Below are positions 1-11,644 of a stretch of DNA of 64,000 bases, one piece after another. A program made the translations under genes and the position numbers. How positions within the stretch are numbered: the stretch's first letter is position 1; every line of letters begins with the position of its first letter. Source of the stretch: Phytohabitans suffuscus (lineage in GTDB: Bacteria > Actinomycetota > Actinomycetes > Mycobacteriales > Micromonosporaceae). Where the stretch lies: positions 8,742,320-8,806,319 of the forward strand of contig NZ_AP022871.1 in the NCBI RefSeq assembly GCF_011764565.1. Direction: 5' to 3'. A model generated the notes under the pieces. That model saw only the letters and a list, made by a program, of their open reading frames with translations, had not been told where the DNA came from and ran no database searches.

Positions 1-309
1 CGTGATCAGGTCGTCGTCGTAGCGGTCCAGCCGGTGCAGCTCGACCGGGCGGAGCAGGTCGCCGGCCCGCTCGAAGAGGGCGAACGCCGAGGACATGTTG
101 CCGAGCAGGGCGATGTCACGCTCGGTGAGCGGATCGGCTTCGAACGTCACGTACCGCACGCCGCCGATCGTCGTGACCTCCGCCTCGCCGACCCGGCCGC
201 CCAGCACCGCCTGGCTGAAGAGCGCCAGCTCGCCGCGGGTCAGGTCGACGGCGGACTCGGCGTAGACGCGGTTGGTGCCGGGCGAGATCAGCAGGGCGTA
301 CGTGGTCAT
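1..309 (-). CDS. Putative SAM-dependent methyltransferase, N-terminal part (runs off the left edge)
   Basis: The minus strand is open from an ATG at 309 to the window edge, giving 103 codons with strong GC3 bias. The product begins MTTYALLISPGTNRVYAES and contains TFEADPLTERDIALLG and LRPVELHRLDRYDDDLIT. From memory this resembles the N-terminal domain of actinobacterial proteins annotated as TRM11-family methyltransferases, in which this region precedes the Rossmann methyltransferase domain. The catalytic part lies outside the window, so the assignment rests on overall resemblance only. No Shine-Dalgarno sequence is obvious, and the divergent neighbour is about 110 bp away. Confidence 0.5.
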   Translation of the reverse strand, partial: MTTYALLISPGTNRVYAESAVDLTRGELALFSQAVLGGRVGEAEVTTIGGVRYVTFEADPLTERDIALLGNMSSAFALFERAGDLLRPVELHRLDRYDDDLIT

Positions 310-419
310 GGTCGGGCGAGTATCGCACAGGGGCGCGGGCCCGCCCGCCACCCTCGCCGGCGAGCGTGGCGGGCCGGGGGCGGGGCCGGCGAGCGCCGGG
401 CCCCACCCCGTACGGGCCG

Positions 420-2845
420 TCAGACGGCGTCGTCGTCGGTCACGGTCAGCCAGGCGAAGCCGTCGCCGATCACCACGCCGGTCGGGGCCGAGATGGTTAT
501 CTTGTAGCGCAGCTCGGCCGGGTTGACCGCGGTGTTGCCGGTCAGCGGCACCTGGATGGTCGCCTCCCGCGCACCCTTGGGCAGGGTCACCGGGAACGAC
601 AGCAGCGGCACCTGCCCCGCCGAGGCCGAGCCGCTCGCGGCGGTCTGCACGTGCAGCCTGGCCGGCCCCTTCAGCCGGTCGCTGAGCGTGAGCCTCATCC
701 GCGCCGTGCCGGCGCCGTCGCCCTCGGCCGCCGTGGCGTCGCCGATGCTCACCCGTACGGCGCCGGTCGGGCCGCCGCGCCCCACGCCGGTGCTGTCGAA
801 CGCGACGTCGGACAGGTACGCGCCGCCGGTCGGGGTGGCCGGCCTGAACGTCACGTACCGCAGGTTGTCCTCGTCCACCCGGCGGGCGAGGTCGTCGACC
901 GGGACGCGCACGGTGCGCAGCCAGGTCTTGCCGAGCCGGTTGACGCCGTTCGTCGTGTTGGTGGAGGCGGGGAACGGCGTGAGCGCCGGGCTCACGTCGC
1001 CGACCCGCACCGTCGCCGACCGTCCCTTGTGGTCGGTCACGGTCACGTCCAGGTCGACGTCGCCGACCGCGGACTCGTCCCGCGCGAGGCGGAACGTGAG
1101 CGCGTCGTACCGGTCCGCGTCGCGCTGGCCCGGCCCGAGCGCGATCCGCACGCTCGGCGACACCGACGCCTCGCTCCACCGCAGGCGCAGCACCGGGCTG
1201 GTCGGCACCCACGTGGCGAACGTGGCCGGCGTCCAGTGTGGAACCTTGGACGTCTGCGTGGTCGCCGAGCAGGCGGTGTCGCCGGCCGGCACGCGGGAGG
1301 CCACGCTGTGGCAGTACGCGCCGAGGTCGAAGCCGCTGACCGTGACGTTGCCGGCCGGGCGCTCCAGCGGGGCCAGGTCCGCGCGCCGCGACGACGGCTG
1401 CTGCGCCTGGGCGTACACCTCGGCCCGGCCCGCGGACGGGACCGTGCCGTTGGTGCCGTCGAAGAGCGGCAGGAACGCCCGCTCGCCGCCCTGCACCAGC
1501 CGGAAGAAGCCGGCCATGTAGGCGGTGCCGACGGCCCGCTGCTCGGCGGCGGTCAGCCGGCTCGGGCTGGCGGTGCCGCACACCTCGTCGGTGGCCGGCG
1601 ACCAGTCGTCGCCGGAGGGCGAGACCGAGTCGCCCGGCGTCCACTCGGTGTTGAAGAAGTTGTGGTTGGCCCCATGATCATGAGCGAGGAGCGGAGCACG
1701 TCGTCGTCCAGCGAGTAGCGGGTGTCGTCGAAGAAGTGCTGCCCCTGCTGGTTGGAGACGTCGCCGTCGCAGTACGGCAGCAGCACCGCCATCGGCACGT
1801 CCGGCAGGCTCGCCCGGCCGAAGTCCACCGGGGCGAGCGGGAGCACGGCGCGGATCCCGTACGGGTGGCGCCGCTCGGCGTTCATCAGCGCGGCCTCGAC
1901 CACGCCCTCGCCGCCGCGCGAGTGCCCCATGAGGCCCACGTCGGACAGGTCGAGGCGGTCCTTGAGCGGGTGGCCCCGCTTGCCGTTCCACTGGGCCAGC
2001 AGGTCGAGGTGCTTCATGACCAGCTCGCCGCGGGCGGCCGCGCCGTTGTCGTCGGTGAAGCTGGCGTCCTTGGCGTTGATGCCGTTCGCGCTCACCGACA
2101 CCACGACGTACCCGTGGGAGGCGAGGGCCCGCGCCGTCTCGGTGTAGCCGAGGTAGCTGTCGATCGGGATGAAGCCCTCGGCGCACGGCCAGTTGGTGTT
2201 GTTGGTCTGCCGGGTCACCGGGTTGTAGCAGGCCGAGTGGCGCCCGTGCAGGAAGACGACGACCGGCCGCTCGCCGCGAGCCTTGGCCGGCGCGTAGACG
2301 GCGGCGCGCAGCTCGACCGGCAGGCCGCTGAGGCCGGGCAGCGTGGTCGGGGTGTCGCCGAGGTGGTAGTCCAGCCGCTCCACGGCGTACCTGCCGGGCG
2401 TGGCCGGGTCGGTGTAGACCGGCTTGCGGTGGAAGGGCTTCGGCGTGAACTGCCAGGGTGCGCCGCGGCGAGCGGCCGCGGCCACGCCCGGCACCTCGCC
2501 GTTCCAGGCGACCTCGACGCCGCCGGCGTCGGCGACCGCGGGGTCGGTGGTCTCGGTGGTGAGCGTGAGCCCGTCGGGCGACTCCTTGGCCGCGCCGACG
2601 ATCTGGCCGTCGACGGCCAGCTCCGGGGCGGCGTCGCGCACCGGCAGCGGCTCTTCGAGTTCGAGGGTCACCCGCCAGCCGCCCTCCGGCAGCGGCTCGA
2701 CGGTGAATCCTTTTGCGTTCGTCGATTCGTTGCTAGGGTCGGCCGCGGCGGGGGCGCCGAGGCCGACCGCGAGCAGGACGGCGGCGAGCACCGCGGCGGT
2801 ACTTCCGGCGGCGCGCGCGGGGGCGAAACGGGGCATGTGCCACAT
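420..2845 (-). CDS. Secreted alpha/beta hydrolase with C-terminal Calx-beta-like domain (frameshifted)
   Basis: The ATG at 2845 opens a Sec-type signal peptide (MWHMPRFAPARAAGS, then an Ala/Val/Leu core ending APAAADPS). An alpha/beta-hydrolase domain follows, with VVVFLHGRHSACYN near the oxyanion-hole strand and the nucleophile elbow GHSRGGEGV. The reading frame breaks near 1672: the conserved MIMGANHNFFNTEWTPG is split between two frames, and restoring one base after ATGGGG rejoins them. The other frame continues through an all-beta region to a C-terminal Calx-beta-like module (SIGDATAAEGDGAGTARM, then VTDDDAV at the stop). The restored protein is about 808 residues. It probably acts outside the cell on an ester or amide; the substrate cannot be told. 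The shift looks like a one-base loss in a G run, either an assembly error or a recent lesion. Confidence 0.8.
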
Positions 2846-3288
2846 CTCCTATCGCGTCCTATCGCGCCGAGGGGGTCAGCGCGGGCGGAGACTATGACAG
2901 CCGTGTTCCAAATGATCTCTGCTGCGCGACGGGCCGGTTACCGCTGTTCACAAGCCCGTTCACATGATCATTTAGTGCGCCACATCGGTCATCGGCGGGA
3001 CTTGTCCTGCTTCCACGAGAGCGGACCGGGCAGGTCGAAGCGGTGCGCGCGGGCCCGCGAGTTCCACGACCCGCGGCCGACCCGCCGGCCGGCAGGCGAG
3101 GGCTCCGTCCGGCGGCGGCGCGGCCGGCAGCCGGAAGGCGGGGCCGAGAGCCGGCCGACGATCGTCACCGGCCAATCCTTTGGACCGGGCAAGCCAAAGG
3201 CGCGATCTCCCGACGTTGCCACCACACAGTGCGTTTCGGCTCGATGCGAGGTTGAGCCCATCCACTTCCCCGGTGTCTGATTGCCCGC
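2846..3288. other. Intergenic region between divergent genes
   Basis: The 443 bp between the hydrolase (leftward) and the ATPase remnant (rightward) show no codon-biased frame or RNA gene. The short direct repeat CCTATCGCG occurs twice just upstream of the hydrolase start (about 2849-2866), and a slightly AT-richer patch with the palindrome ATGATCAT lies near 2965. Both could belong to the hydrolase promoter, but no convincing -10/-35 pair can be assigned. Confidence 0.5.
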
Positions 3289-4928
3289 ATGACAACCCGC
3301 CCGGTCGAGATAAGCGGACGCATACTCACGGATTCGAGAAAGCCGCCGATCAAGGCATTGGCGGAGGCGATCTGGAATGCGCTCGACGCCGGCGCCGACC
3401 ATGTGAGGGTCGACTTCGAGTACGACCGGCTGGGAGCGATCCAGACGATCGTCGTCAGGGACGACGGCGAGGGAATGAGCCGGGAGCGTGCCGGCGAGGG
3501 CTTCGACGAGTACGGGGACTCGTGGAAGCGCCGCACCGATGCGCGCGCCCACAACGGCCGCACCGTGCGCGGTCAGCGCGGACAGGGCCGTTACGACCTG
3601 TTGCGCCTTGGCTCGACCGCGCGCTGGGACTCGGTCGCCGAGCAGGTCGACGGCACGCTCGGCGCCATTCACGTCGAGCTTCGTGCGAGCGATCCGCACA
3701 GCTACGAGATCACAGACCCGTCTCCGCACAGCGGACCCACCGGCACGACGCTGCGTATCGCGGACGTGACCGCCGCGGCCGACAAGGATCTGAACAGGAG
3801 CGATCTGGCTGGCCTGCTCGCGGCGGACTTCGCGCTCTACCTGAGGCAGTATCCGGACGTCGGGATTCAGATCGGCGACATCGGCATCGACCCGTGCGAC
3901 GCGAGTGGGGCGCCCATTCTCGACGTTCCCGACGAGCTGCGCTCGGGCGAGATCCTCTTCGCGGGACACATTTGCTGGGACGGGTTCAAAGACTCCGACA
4001 CGGGCGCACACCCCGCCATTCTCACCGGCGATGCCGTTGGCGTACGGGTGTACCCGGCCTCCCGGGAAGCGATCGCCGAGCAGCTTGAGCGGCACGCCCT
4101 CGCACGGCAGCTGCAGGTTGTCGACGACTGGAAGTCAGAGCAGTCGTACCCGTACGACTCCGAACCGACCACGCCGCCGGAAAAGGTGATCCGGAAGGCG
4201 TTCGACATCGTCGCGACCGCCGCCACGCCGGTACTGACGCGGATGAGCCTCGAACAGCGACGGTTCAGCATGCGGATGATGCGGGTCGCGGTCGAAACGG
4301 ACCCGTCCGCGGTGCAGAAGATCATGCGCGAGGTCCTCCGGCTTCCCGAGGAACGCGTCGAGGAGATGGCCGCGCTCTTCGAGCGGACAACGCCCGAAAG
4401 CATCATCACGACCACCCACAGCGTCCTGAACCGTCTGGACTTCCTGGCGGGCCTGCGGTCCCTGGTATTCGAGCCGCGGTCAAGGCGAGCCACCACGGAG
4501 CGGCGCCAGCTCCACAAGATCCTCGAACGTGAGGCATGGCTCTTCGGTGACGAGTGGACCCTCACCGCGAGCGACGAGACGCTCCGGCGCGTCCTGCTCA
4601 AGCACCTCCACCTGCTCGGCGAGGACGTGGCGTACGACGATGTCATGCCGAGGTCGCAGGAGGGCGGGCAGGCGCTGGTCAACCCGGCGTCTCGTGGGAC
4701 TTCTGGCTGGTCGGCAACGACTACGACTCGTACGTGGCGCGGAAGCTGCGGACACCGGGCAACCCGCACGGCTGCGCCCTGGTATCGCCGAAGTTCCGCG
4801 TGCGTGTGCGGACCTGGGCGGAGGTGCTGGCCGACGCGGAGCACCGGCACCGGTACATCGAGCAGGCACTGGCCAGCACGTCCGACGAAGAAGCCGGGAT
4901 CGTGTACCTCAACCTGCCCGTCGCGTAG
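3289..4928 (+). pseudogene. GHKL-type ATPase with C-terminal Shedu-like (DUF4263) nuclease, catalytic core deleted
   Basis: The ATG at 3289 opens a Bergerat-fold (GHKL) ATPase: N-box LAEAIWNALDAGADHV (about residues 26-41), G1 motif VRDDGEGMS and glycine-rich G2 motif GQRGQGRYD. A helical middle region follows. The C-terminal part changes frame at about 4675-4692: the first frame ends in GEDVAYDDV...QALV and the second continues VSWDFWLVGNDYDSYV, then VRVRTWAEVLADAEHRHRYI, to a stop at 4928. Proteins of this architecture carry a Shedu/DUF4263 nuclease here, with a D...ELK catalytic strand between these two blocks. That stretch (roughly 50-80 residues) is absent, so a deletion plus frameshift has probably removed nuclease activity. 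In intact form it would be a candidate anti-phage or DNA-sensing effector. The family name is from memory; the missing block is visible. Confidence 0.65.
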
Positions 4929-5008
4929 CCGACCCGTTGAGGCGTTTGCGCGTCTGGTCCCGGGGTAGCCCCAACCCCAGGACCGAACCCGCGACCGGAG
5001 GGGGCGAC

Positions 5009-7518
<2,510 letters not shown>

Positions 7519-7564
7519 CAGCACGTCCGGCCGCGGTCGCCCCGCCACACCCCCATCCGATCGG

Positions 7565-7630
7565 GCTACCGCGACGTCCGCGCCGGTCCGGACCGTTGCT
7601 CCCGCGGCCTCACCCTCCGCGGTCCACACC
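7565..7630 (+). repeat. Dispersed repeat R1, copy a
   Basis: Consensus pieces in order: GCTACCGCGACGTCCGCG, GGTCCGGACCGT, GCTCCCGCGGCCTCACCC, TCCGCGGTCCACA. Near full-length copies also occur at 11205-11262 (minus), 14631-14690, 20281-20350 and 26560-26619 (minus). It contains the palindromes GGTCCGGACC and CCGCGG. This copy lies just past the natural end of the clp gene, between clp and the convergent lacI-type gene. Confidence 0.8.
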
Positions 7631-7675
7631 CGACCCCACCCCCGCCCTCCCGGCGAGGGTCGGCGGCGGCGAGGG

Positions 7676-8680
7676 TCAGGGCGGCGGGGCGTGGGTCTGG
7701 CGGAGCACCACGTCGGCGTGGAGCACGACCGGCTCGGAGGCCGAGGTGTCCGGGTCGTGGCTGAGCTGGGACAGCAGCAGCCGCACCGCCTCGGCGGCCA
7801 TGCGGCCGGCGTCGTGGCGGACGGTGGTCAGCGCGTACGGCTCCCAGCCGGCCATCGGGATGTCGTCGAAGCCGGTCACGGTCAGCTCGCCGGGCACGTC
7901 GACGCCGCGCAGCCGCGCCTCGTGCAGCACGCCGAGGGCGATCGTGTCGCTGGCGCAGAGGATGGCGGTCGGGCGGCTGGCCGCGTCGAGCAGGGCCTGG
8001 GCGGCCGCCACGCCGGTCGCGTGGTCGTAGGCGCCGCGCAGGACCCGGGTGCGGACGGCGCGGCCGGCGGCGAGCACGCTGCGGAAGCCGGCCTCGCGGT
8101 CCAGGCTGGTGCTGAGCCGGCGCGGACCGAGCACCAGCGCGACCTCGCGGTGGCCGAGGCCGGCCACGAGCGCGGCGACGTCCGCGGCTCCCTGGCGGTT
8201 GTCGACCACGCAGGTCGGGTGCCCTTGCTCGGGTACGGGGCGGTTGACCAGCACGTGCGGCACCCCGCTCGCGGCGAGGTGGCGGGGCACGGCCGAGCCG
8301 GTGTGCGTGGCGGTGAGCACCACGCCGTCCACCGAGCCGTCGGCGACCTGGGCGAGCACCTCCTTGTCGGCGGTCTCGGCGAGCAGCGTCGTGCGGTAGC
8401 CGGCCGCGGCCAGGGCCTGGTGCAGCGGCACGATCAGCTGCGGGTGGAACGGGTTGAGCAGGTCGTCCGGGCTGGACACCACCGCGATCCGGCGGCTGCG
8501 GCGGCTGCGCAGGACGCGGCCGGACTCCTGCGGGACGTACCCGAGCTGCTCGGCCACCTTGCGCACCCGGTCGCGGGTGGCCGGCGACACGTGCGGGTGA
8601 CCGGCCAGCGCCCGGGACACCGTGGGCTGGGAGACGCCGGCGGCCCTGGCGACGTCCTTGCTGGTCGGCACCCGGGTCAC
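7676..8680 (-). CDS. LacI-family transcriptional regulator
   Basis: A 334-residue protein of typical LacI/GalR length. The N-terminal helix-turn-helix is clear (SKDVARAAGVSQPTVSRALA), followed by the hinge helix region (YVPQESGRVLRSRRSRRIAVV) and a periplasmic-binding-like sugar sensor domain ending in the usual GFDDIPMAGWEPYALTTV and AAEAVRLLL blocks. Such proteins repress carbohydrate genes and release DNA on binding a sugar or sugar phosphate. The likely operator is the perfect palindrome at 8735-8746, 55 bp upstream of this start, suggesting autoregulation; no sugar-catabolic gene is directly attached, so the effector is unknown. Confidence 0.92.
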   Translation of the reverse strand: MTRVPTSKDVARAAGVSQPTVSRALAGHPHVSPATRDRVRKVAEQLGYVPQESGRVLRSRRSRRIAVVSSPDDLLNPFHPQLIVPLHQALAAAGYRTTLLAETADKEVLAQVADGSVDGVVLTATHTGSAVPRHLAASGVPHVLVNRPVPEQGHPTCVVDNRQGAADVAALVAGLGHREVALVLGPRRLSTSLDREAGFRSVLAAGRAVRTRVLRGAYDHATGVAAAQALLDAASRPTAILCASDTIALGVLHEARLRGVDVPGELTVTGFDDIPMAGWEPYALTTVRHDAGRMAAEAVRLLLSQLSHDPDTSASEPVVLHADVVLRQTHAPPP

Positions 8681-8734
8681 GGGCGGCTTTCGGGGTAGGT
8701 GCGGTGGCTCTCGGACATGCTGCGGTCCCTGACT

Positions 8735-8746
8735 GCATACGTATGC
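8735..8746. promoter_or_regulatory. Candidate LacI-type operator
   Basis: GCATACGTATGC is a perfect 12-bp palindrome with a central CG, the symmetry expected of a LacI/GalR operator. It sits 55 bp upstream of the LacI-family start and stands out by its AT content. The link to this regulator is an inference from position. Confidence 0.5.
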
Positions 8747-8947
8747 GGATCACCGTCGCCCGGCAGCCGGGCGAGCGGAGGGGTGGAGGGTGTGCGCTTT
8801 TCGAGGACCAGCCTAGACGCCCCGGCGGCGCGGCGCCCGCGACCACGCGGCCGTACGGGAGGGCGTCCTACCCGCCGTACGGGCCGGCGACCCGGCACCG
8901 CGTGGCTGGAGCAGGTGCGCGCATTGGCTTGACAGCCGCCGTCCCCA

Positions 8948-8977
8948 TATCGACTATCGATGTATCGCTTTTCGATA
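8948..8977. promoter_or_regulatory. TATCGA cluster, candidate operator of the XRE regulator
   Basis: TATCGA occurs at 8948-8953 and 8955-8960, TATCG at 8963-8967, and the inverse TCGATA at 8972-8977. The cluster ends immediately before an AAGGGG ribosome-binding-like stretch, so it overlaps the leader of the DUF2975 gene. The downstream XRE protein is a plausible ligand. Confidence 0.4.
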
Positions 8978-9004
8978 AGGGGACACCGGCGATGACGATT
9001 CAAG

Positions 9005-9586
9005 GTGCGGGTGACGCGGCTGGACTGGTTGGGGTTGCTGTGGTTCGGCCTGGTGGGCGGCCTGGTCTTCACCGGCGCGGGGACGCTGTTCCAGCTCACG
9101 GTCGCGCCCAGCGCGGCGTTCACGGTGTGGGTGCCGCTGGACCAGGCCGGCGGCCTCGCCGGTCCCGGCCGGCTGCCGGACGGGGTCTCCGTCCAGCCGT
9201 CGGCGCAGGTGCGCGCGCTGGTCGAGGAGCCGACCGCCGCGCAGAGCCTGCTGCACATGGCCACCTCGCTGCCGACGAAGTGCGTGGTGATCGCGATGCT
9301 CTTCCTGCTGGTGCGGATCGTGCGGGAGGCCCGGCGCGGCGACCCGTTCACCGCGGGCAACGTGCGGCTGCTGCGCCTGCTCGGCCTCACGCTGATCGCC
9401 GGTGGGATGGCCGCCGACGCGGTCGAGGAGGTCGCCTACCGCGCTCTCGTCGCGCCGATCGTCGACGGGCCGGTCGGCGGGTTCTTCTGGAGCGGGTGGT
9501 GGCTGTGCGGGATCGCGTTCCTGGCGATCGCCGAGGTGTTCAAGCGGGGCGTGCGCATGCGGGTCGAGCTGGACGGCGTGATCTGA
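9005..9586 (+). CDS. DUF2975-type integral membrane protein
   Basis: 193 residues with about four membrane segments: WLGLLWFGLVGGLVFTGAG, CVVIAMLFLLVRIV, LLRLLGLTLIAGGMAADAV and WLCGIAFLAIAEVF. The block RIVREARRGDPFTAGNVRLL followed by LRLLGLTLIAGG is characteristic of DUF2975 proteins, which are typically encoded with a small XRE regulator (compare Bacillus yoaS-yozG). The stop overlaps the ATG of the next gene (TGATG), so the two are translationally coupled. The chosen start is GTG 9005, but the best Shine-Dalgarno (AAGGGG) precedes an ATG at 8992 that is out of frame by one base. The true start may therefore be 8992 if one G is an indel. Confidence 0.75.
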   Translation: MRVTRLDWLGLLWFGLVGGLVFTGAGTLFQLTVAPSAAFTVWVPLDQAGGLAGPGRLPDGVSVQPSAQVRALVEEPTAAQSLLHMATSLPTKCVVIAMLFLLVRIVREARRGDPFTAGNVRLLRLLGLTLIAGGMAADAVEEVAYRALVAPIVDGPVGGFFWSGWWLCGIAFLAIAEVFKRGVRMRVELDGVI

Positions 9587-9831
9587 TGCCGGCCGAGGAG
9601 GACCGCGTCGAGGTGCACCTCGACAAGCTGCTCGCCGAGCGCGGCATGAGCCTGACCGAGCTCTCCGCGCAGGTGGGCGTCACGCTGGCCAACCTGTCGA
9701 TCCTCAAGAACGGGCGGGCCCGCGCGATCCGCTTCAGCACGCTCACCGCGCTCTGCGAGGCTCTCGACTGCCAGCCGGGCGACCTGCTCTCGATCCGCCG
9801 CCCGGCCCGGCGGGGCGGCCGCCAGCAGTAG
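9586..9831 (+). CDS. XRE-family (YozG-like) transcriptional regulator
   Basis: An 81-residue protein consisting almost entirely of one Cro/CI helix-turn-helix: LLAERGMSLTELSAQVGVT, LANLSILKNGRARAIRFST, LTALCEALDCQPGDLL. This is the compact regulator found beside DUF2975 membrane proteins. Its ATG overlaps the TGA of the upstream gene. The C-terminal tail (RRPARRGGRQQ) is basic, and its coding DNA, including the TAG stop, is the first unit of the tandem repeat at 9806-9950. The TATCGA cluster upstream of the operon is its probable target. Confidence 0.88.
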   Translation: MPAEEDRVEVHLDKLLAERGMSLTELSAQVGVTLANLSILKNGRARAIRFSTLTALCEALDCQPGDLLSIRRPARRGGRQQ

Positions 9832-9950
9832 GCGGGCGGGACGGCCGCCAGCAGTAGGCGGGCGGGACGGCCGCCAGCAGTAGGGCGGGCGGGACGGCCG
9901 CCAGCAGTAGGGCGGGCGGGACGGCCGCCAGCAGTAGGGCGGGCGGGCCC
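9806..9950. repeat. 26-27-bp tandem repeat duplicating the end of the XRE gene
   Basis: The unit (GCGGGCGGGACGGCC then GCCAGCAGTAG) is present five times, with TAG trinucleotides ending at 9831, 9857, 9883, 9910 and 9937. Periods are 26, 26, 27 and 27 bp. The first unit is the XRE gene's own 3' end with its stop codon. It separates two convergent genes and probably arose by replication slippage. Confidence 0.9.
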
Positions 9951-9957
9951 CGACCGG

Positions 9958-11100
9958 TCAGCTGCCGACCACGCAGCCGGTCCCGTTGAGCGCGAACGCG
10001 GCCGGCGCGGCGTAGCTGCCGCTCCACGTGCCCTGCATGCCGAAGGTGACGCTGCCGCCGACCGGGACGGTCCCGTTCCAGTCCGCGTTCTGCGCGGTCA
10101 CCACCGCGTTGGTCTGGGTGACCCGCGCGCTCCACGCGTTCGTGACCCGCTGCTCGCCGGCGAACGCGAAGGTGAGCGTCCACCCGTCGACCGCCGCCGA
10201 CGGGCTGGTGTTGCGGATGGTCACCGAGGCGACGAAGCCGCCGCTCCACTGCGCCGTGGTCGTGTACGTGACCAGGCACAGCCCCGGCGTCACCGGCGGG
10301 TTCGTCGCGCCCTGCACGGTGACGGGGTTGGTCGCGATCGACACGTTGCCGGCGGCGTCCCGCGCCCGCACGTAGAGCAGGTTGCGCCCCGCGCCCAGCG
10401 GCACGGTGACGCTGGTGCCGGTCACGGTGGCGAGCAGCGTGGAGATGTAGAGCCCGTCGAACCGGTAGACGTCGTACCCGGTCACGCCGGTGTCGTCGGT
10501 CGCGGGCGACCAGGCCACCGTCGCGGTCGTGGCGGTCTGGCCGGTGAGCGCGAAGCCCGGCGGGGTGGTCGGCGGCGTGGTGTCCGGCCCGGTGTCGGTG
10601 TTGGGCGTGACGACCCGGACCGAGCTCGACCCGGGCGAGCGGCGGCCCATGGTGTCGCGCGCCGAGACGTAGAAGCTGTACTGCCTGGCGCGGGAGATGT
10701 TGGCCGTGACGGTGGCGGTCGTGACGTCGCCGACCTGCTGCGTCCAGACGATGTCGTTGAACGCCTGGACGTACGTGATGTCGTAGCCGGCGATGGCGCA
10801 GCAGCCCGGCGTCGAGGCGATCCAGGTCAGCGTCACCGAGCCGGTCGTGACCGCGGTGGCGGTGAGGTTGCCCGGCGCGCTCGGCGGGAAGGGCGACGTG
10901 CCCGGCGTCGTCGGCGTCGTCGGCGGGGTCGGCGGGGTCGGCGGCGACGTGTCCAGGGCGGCGGCGGCCGGCACCGCGCTGGCGCCCGCGCCTGGCACGG
11001 CCACGACGAGCGCCCCGAACGCGGCCGCCGGCAGCAGGGTGGCGGCCAGCAGAGCCGGCAGCAGACGACGGAGGGCCACGGTGGAACGCACGCCTGACAT
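9958..11100 (-). CDS. Secreted FN3-CBM2 carbohydrate-binding protein
   Basis: 380 residues from ATG 11100 (MSGVRSTVALRRLLPALLA). A Sec signal peptide is followed by a Pro/Thr linker (SPPTPPTPPTTPTTPGT), two fibronectin type III domains (SAPGNLTATAVTTGSVTLTW; PPGFALTGQTATTATVAWSP, each with the S/T-YDV or YDI strand) and a C-terminal CBM2 module (CLVTYTTTAQWSGGFVASVT to SGSYAAPAAFALNGTGC). CBM2 modules bind crystalline cellulose or related glucans. No catalytic domain is present, so it may be an accessory or wall/substrate adhesion protein. The longer upstream frame lacks codon bias, and this ATG puts the signal peptide at the N-terminus. Confidence 0.88.
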   Translation of the reverse strand: MSGVRSTVALRRLLPALLAATLLPAAAFGALVVAVPGAGASAVPAAAALDTSPPTPPTPPTTPTTPGTSPFPPSAPGNLTATAVTTGSVTLTWIASTPGCCAIAGYDITYVQAFNDIVWTQQVGDVTTATVTANISRARQYSFYVSARDTMGRRSPGSSSVRVVTPNTDTGPDTTPPTTPPGFALTGQTATTATVAWSPATDDTGVTGYDVYRFDGLYISTLLATVTGTSVTVPLGAGRNLLYVRARDAAGNVSIATNPVTVQGATNPPVTPGLCLVTYTTTAQWSGGFVASVTIRNTSPSAAVDGWTLTFAFAGEQRVTNAWSARVTQTNAVVTAQNADWNGTVPVGGSVTFGMQGTWSGSYAAPAAFALNGTGCVVGS

Positions 11101-11204
11101 GCTCCGACCATGCGACAGCCATCGACACACGTCAAGGTTTCGGTCCTTGAGGTCCGCTCGAGTATCGCCGGAGCGCACGGGGTCCGGGGTCGGCTCGTGC
11201 CACC

Positions 11205-11262
11205 GCGTAGGGTGAGGCCGCGGGAGCGACGGTCCGGACCACCGCGAGCGTCGCGGTAGCTC
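11205..11262 (-). repeat. Dispersed repeat R1, copy b
   Basis: On the plus strand this reads GGGTGAGGCCGCGGGAGCG, ACGGTCCGGACCACCGCG, AGCGTCGCGGTAGCTC, the reverse complement of the R1 consensus, about 90% similar to copies at 14631 and 26560. It lies just beyond the broken end of the MFS remnant. Confidence 0.8.
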
Positions 11263-11302
11263 GAATCTCCATTGTGGACCTTCTTCTCCGCCGCACGCGG
11301 CG

Positions 11303-11644
11303 TCAGGTGGCGGCGCGCACGGACACCGGGGGTGCGGACCGTCGTCTGGAGGACCGGCGCGGCGGCCGCGGCCGGCAGCGGAGGGCCGCGAACGCGATCT
11401 GCCAGCTCGCGTACGGGGCGAGCGCCGCGCCCAGCATGGAGCCACCGAAGATGGCGGTGTTCCGCACGGCGAGCGCGGCCGCCGCGTGGCCGGGTGGGGC
11501 CAGCTCACCGGCGACGCTGAACGCGAGGCCGTTCCAGCACAGGATCGTCGCGCGCAGCAGCGGCAGCGTGCCGACGAGCAGCACGCTCGGCGCCTCGATC
11601 AGCGGCGCGGCGAGGACCGCCAGCGGCACCGCCGCCGCGCGCAC
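11303..11644 (-). pseudogene. MFS transporter remnant (C-terminal membrane segments)
   Basis: Only a fragment: PLAVLAAPLIEAPSVLLVGTL and TILCWNGLAFSVAGELAPPG, then ALAVRNTAIFGGSMLGAALAP, match the last helices of a drug-type MFS permease, in which the NT-x-x-xGG-x-x-GP/GA block is common. No N-terminal half exists upstream; that DNA belongs to the proline-rich gene on the other strand. The C-terminus degenerates into arginine-rich out-of-frame sequence. Repeat R1 copy b lies about 40 bp past its end. Family assignment is moderately sure, decay is very likely. Confidence 0.55.

Larger units (their letters stand above)
8681..9004. other. Regulatory intergenic region between LacI and DUF2975 genes
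   Basis: 324 bp without a credible gene. It holds two candidate operators annotated separately: a perfect 12-bp palindrome near the LacI start and a TATCGA cluster just upstream of the DUF2975/XRE pair. Apparent frames across it have no codon bias. Confidence 0.6.

Noticed and set aside
7519..8698. Extension of the Clp reading frame to 8698
   Set aside because: Past 7518 the translation is repeat R1 and then the antisense of the LacI gene with no domain sense. A one-base correction gives a normal Clp C-terminus and stop.
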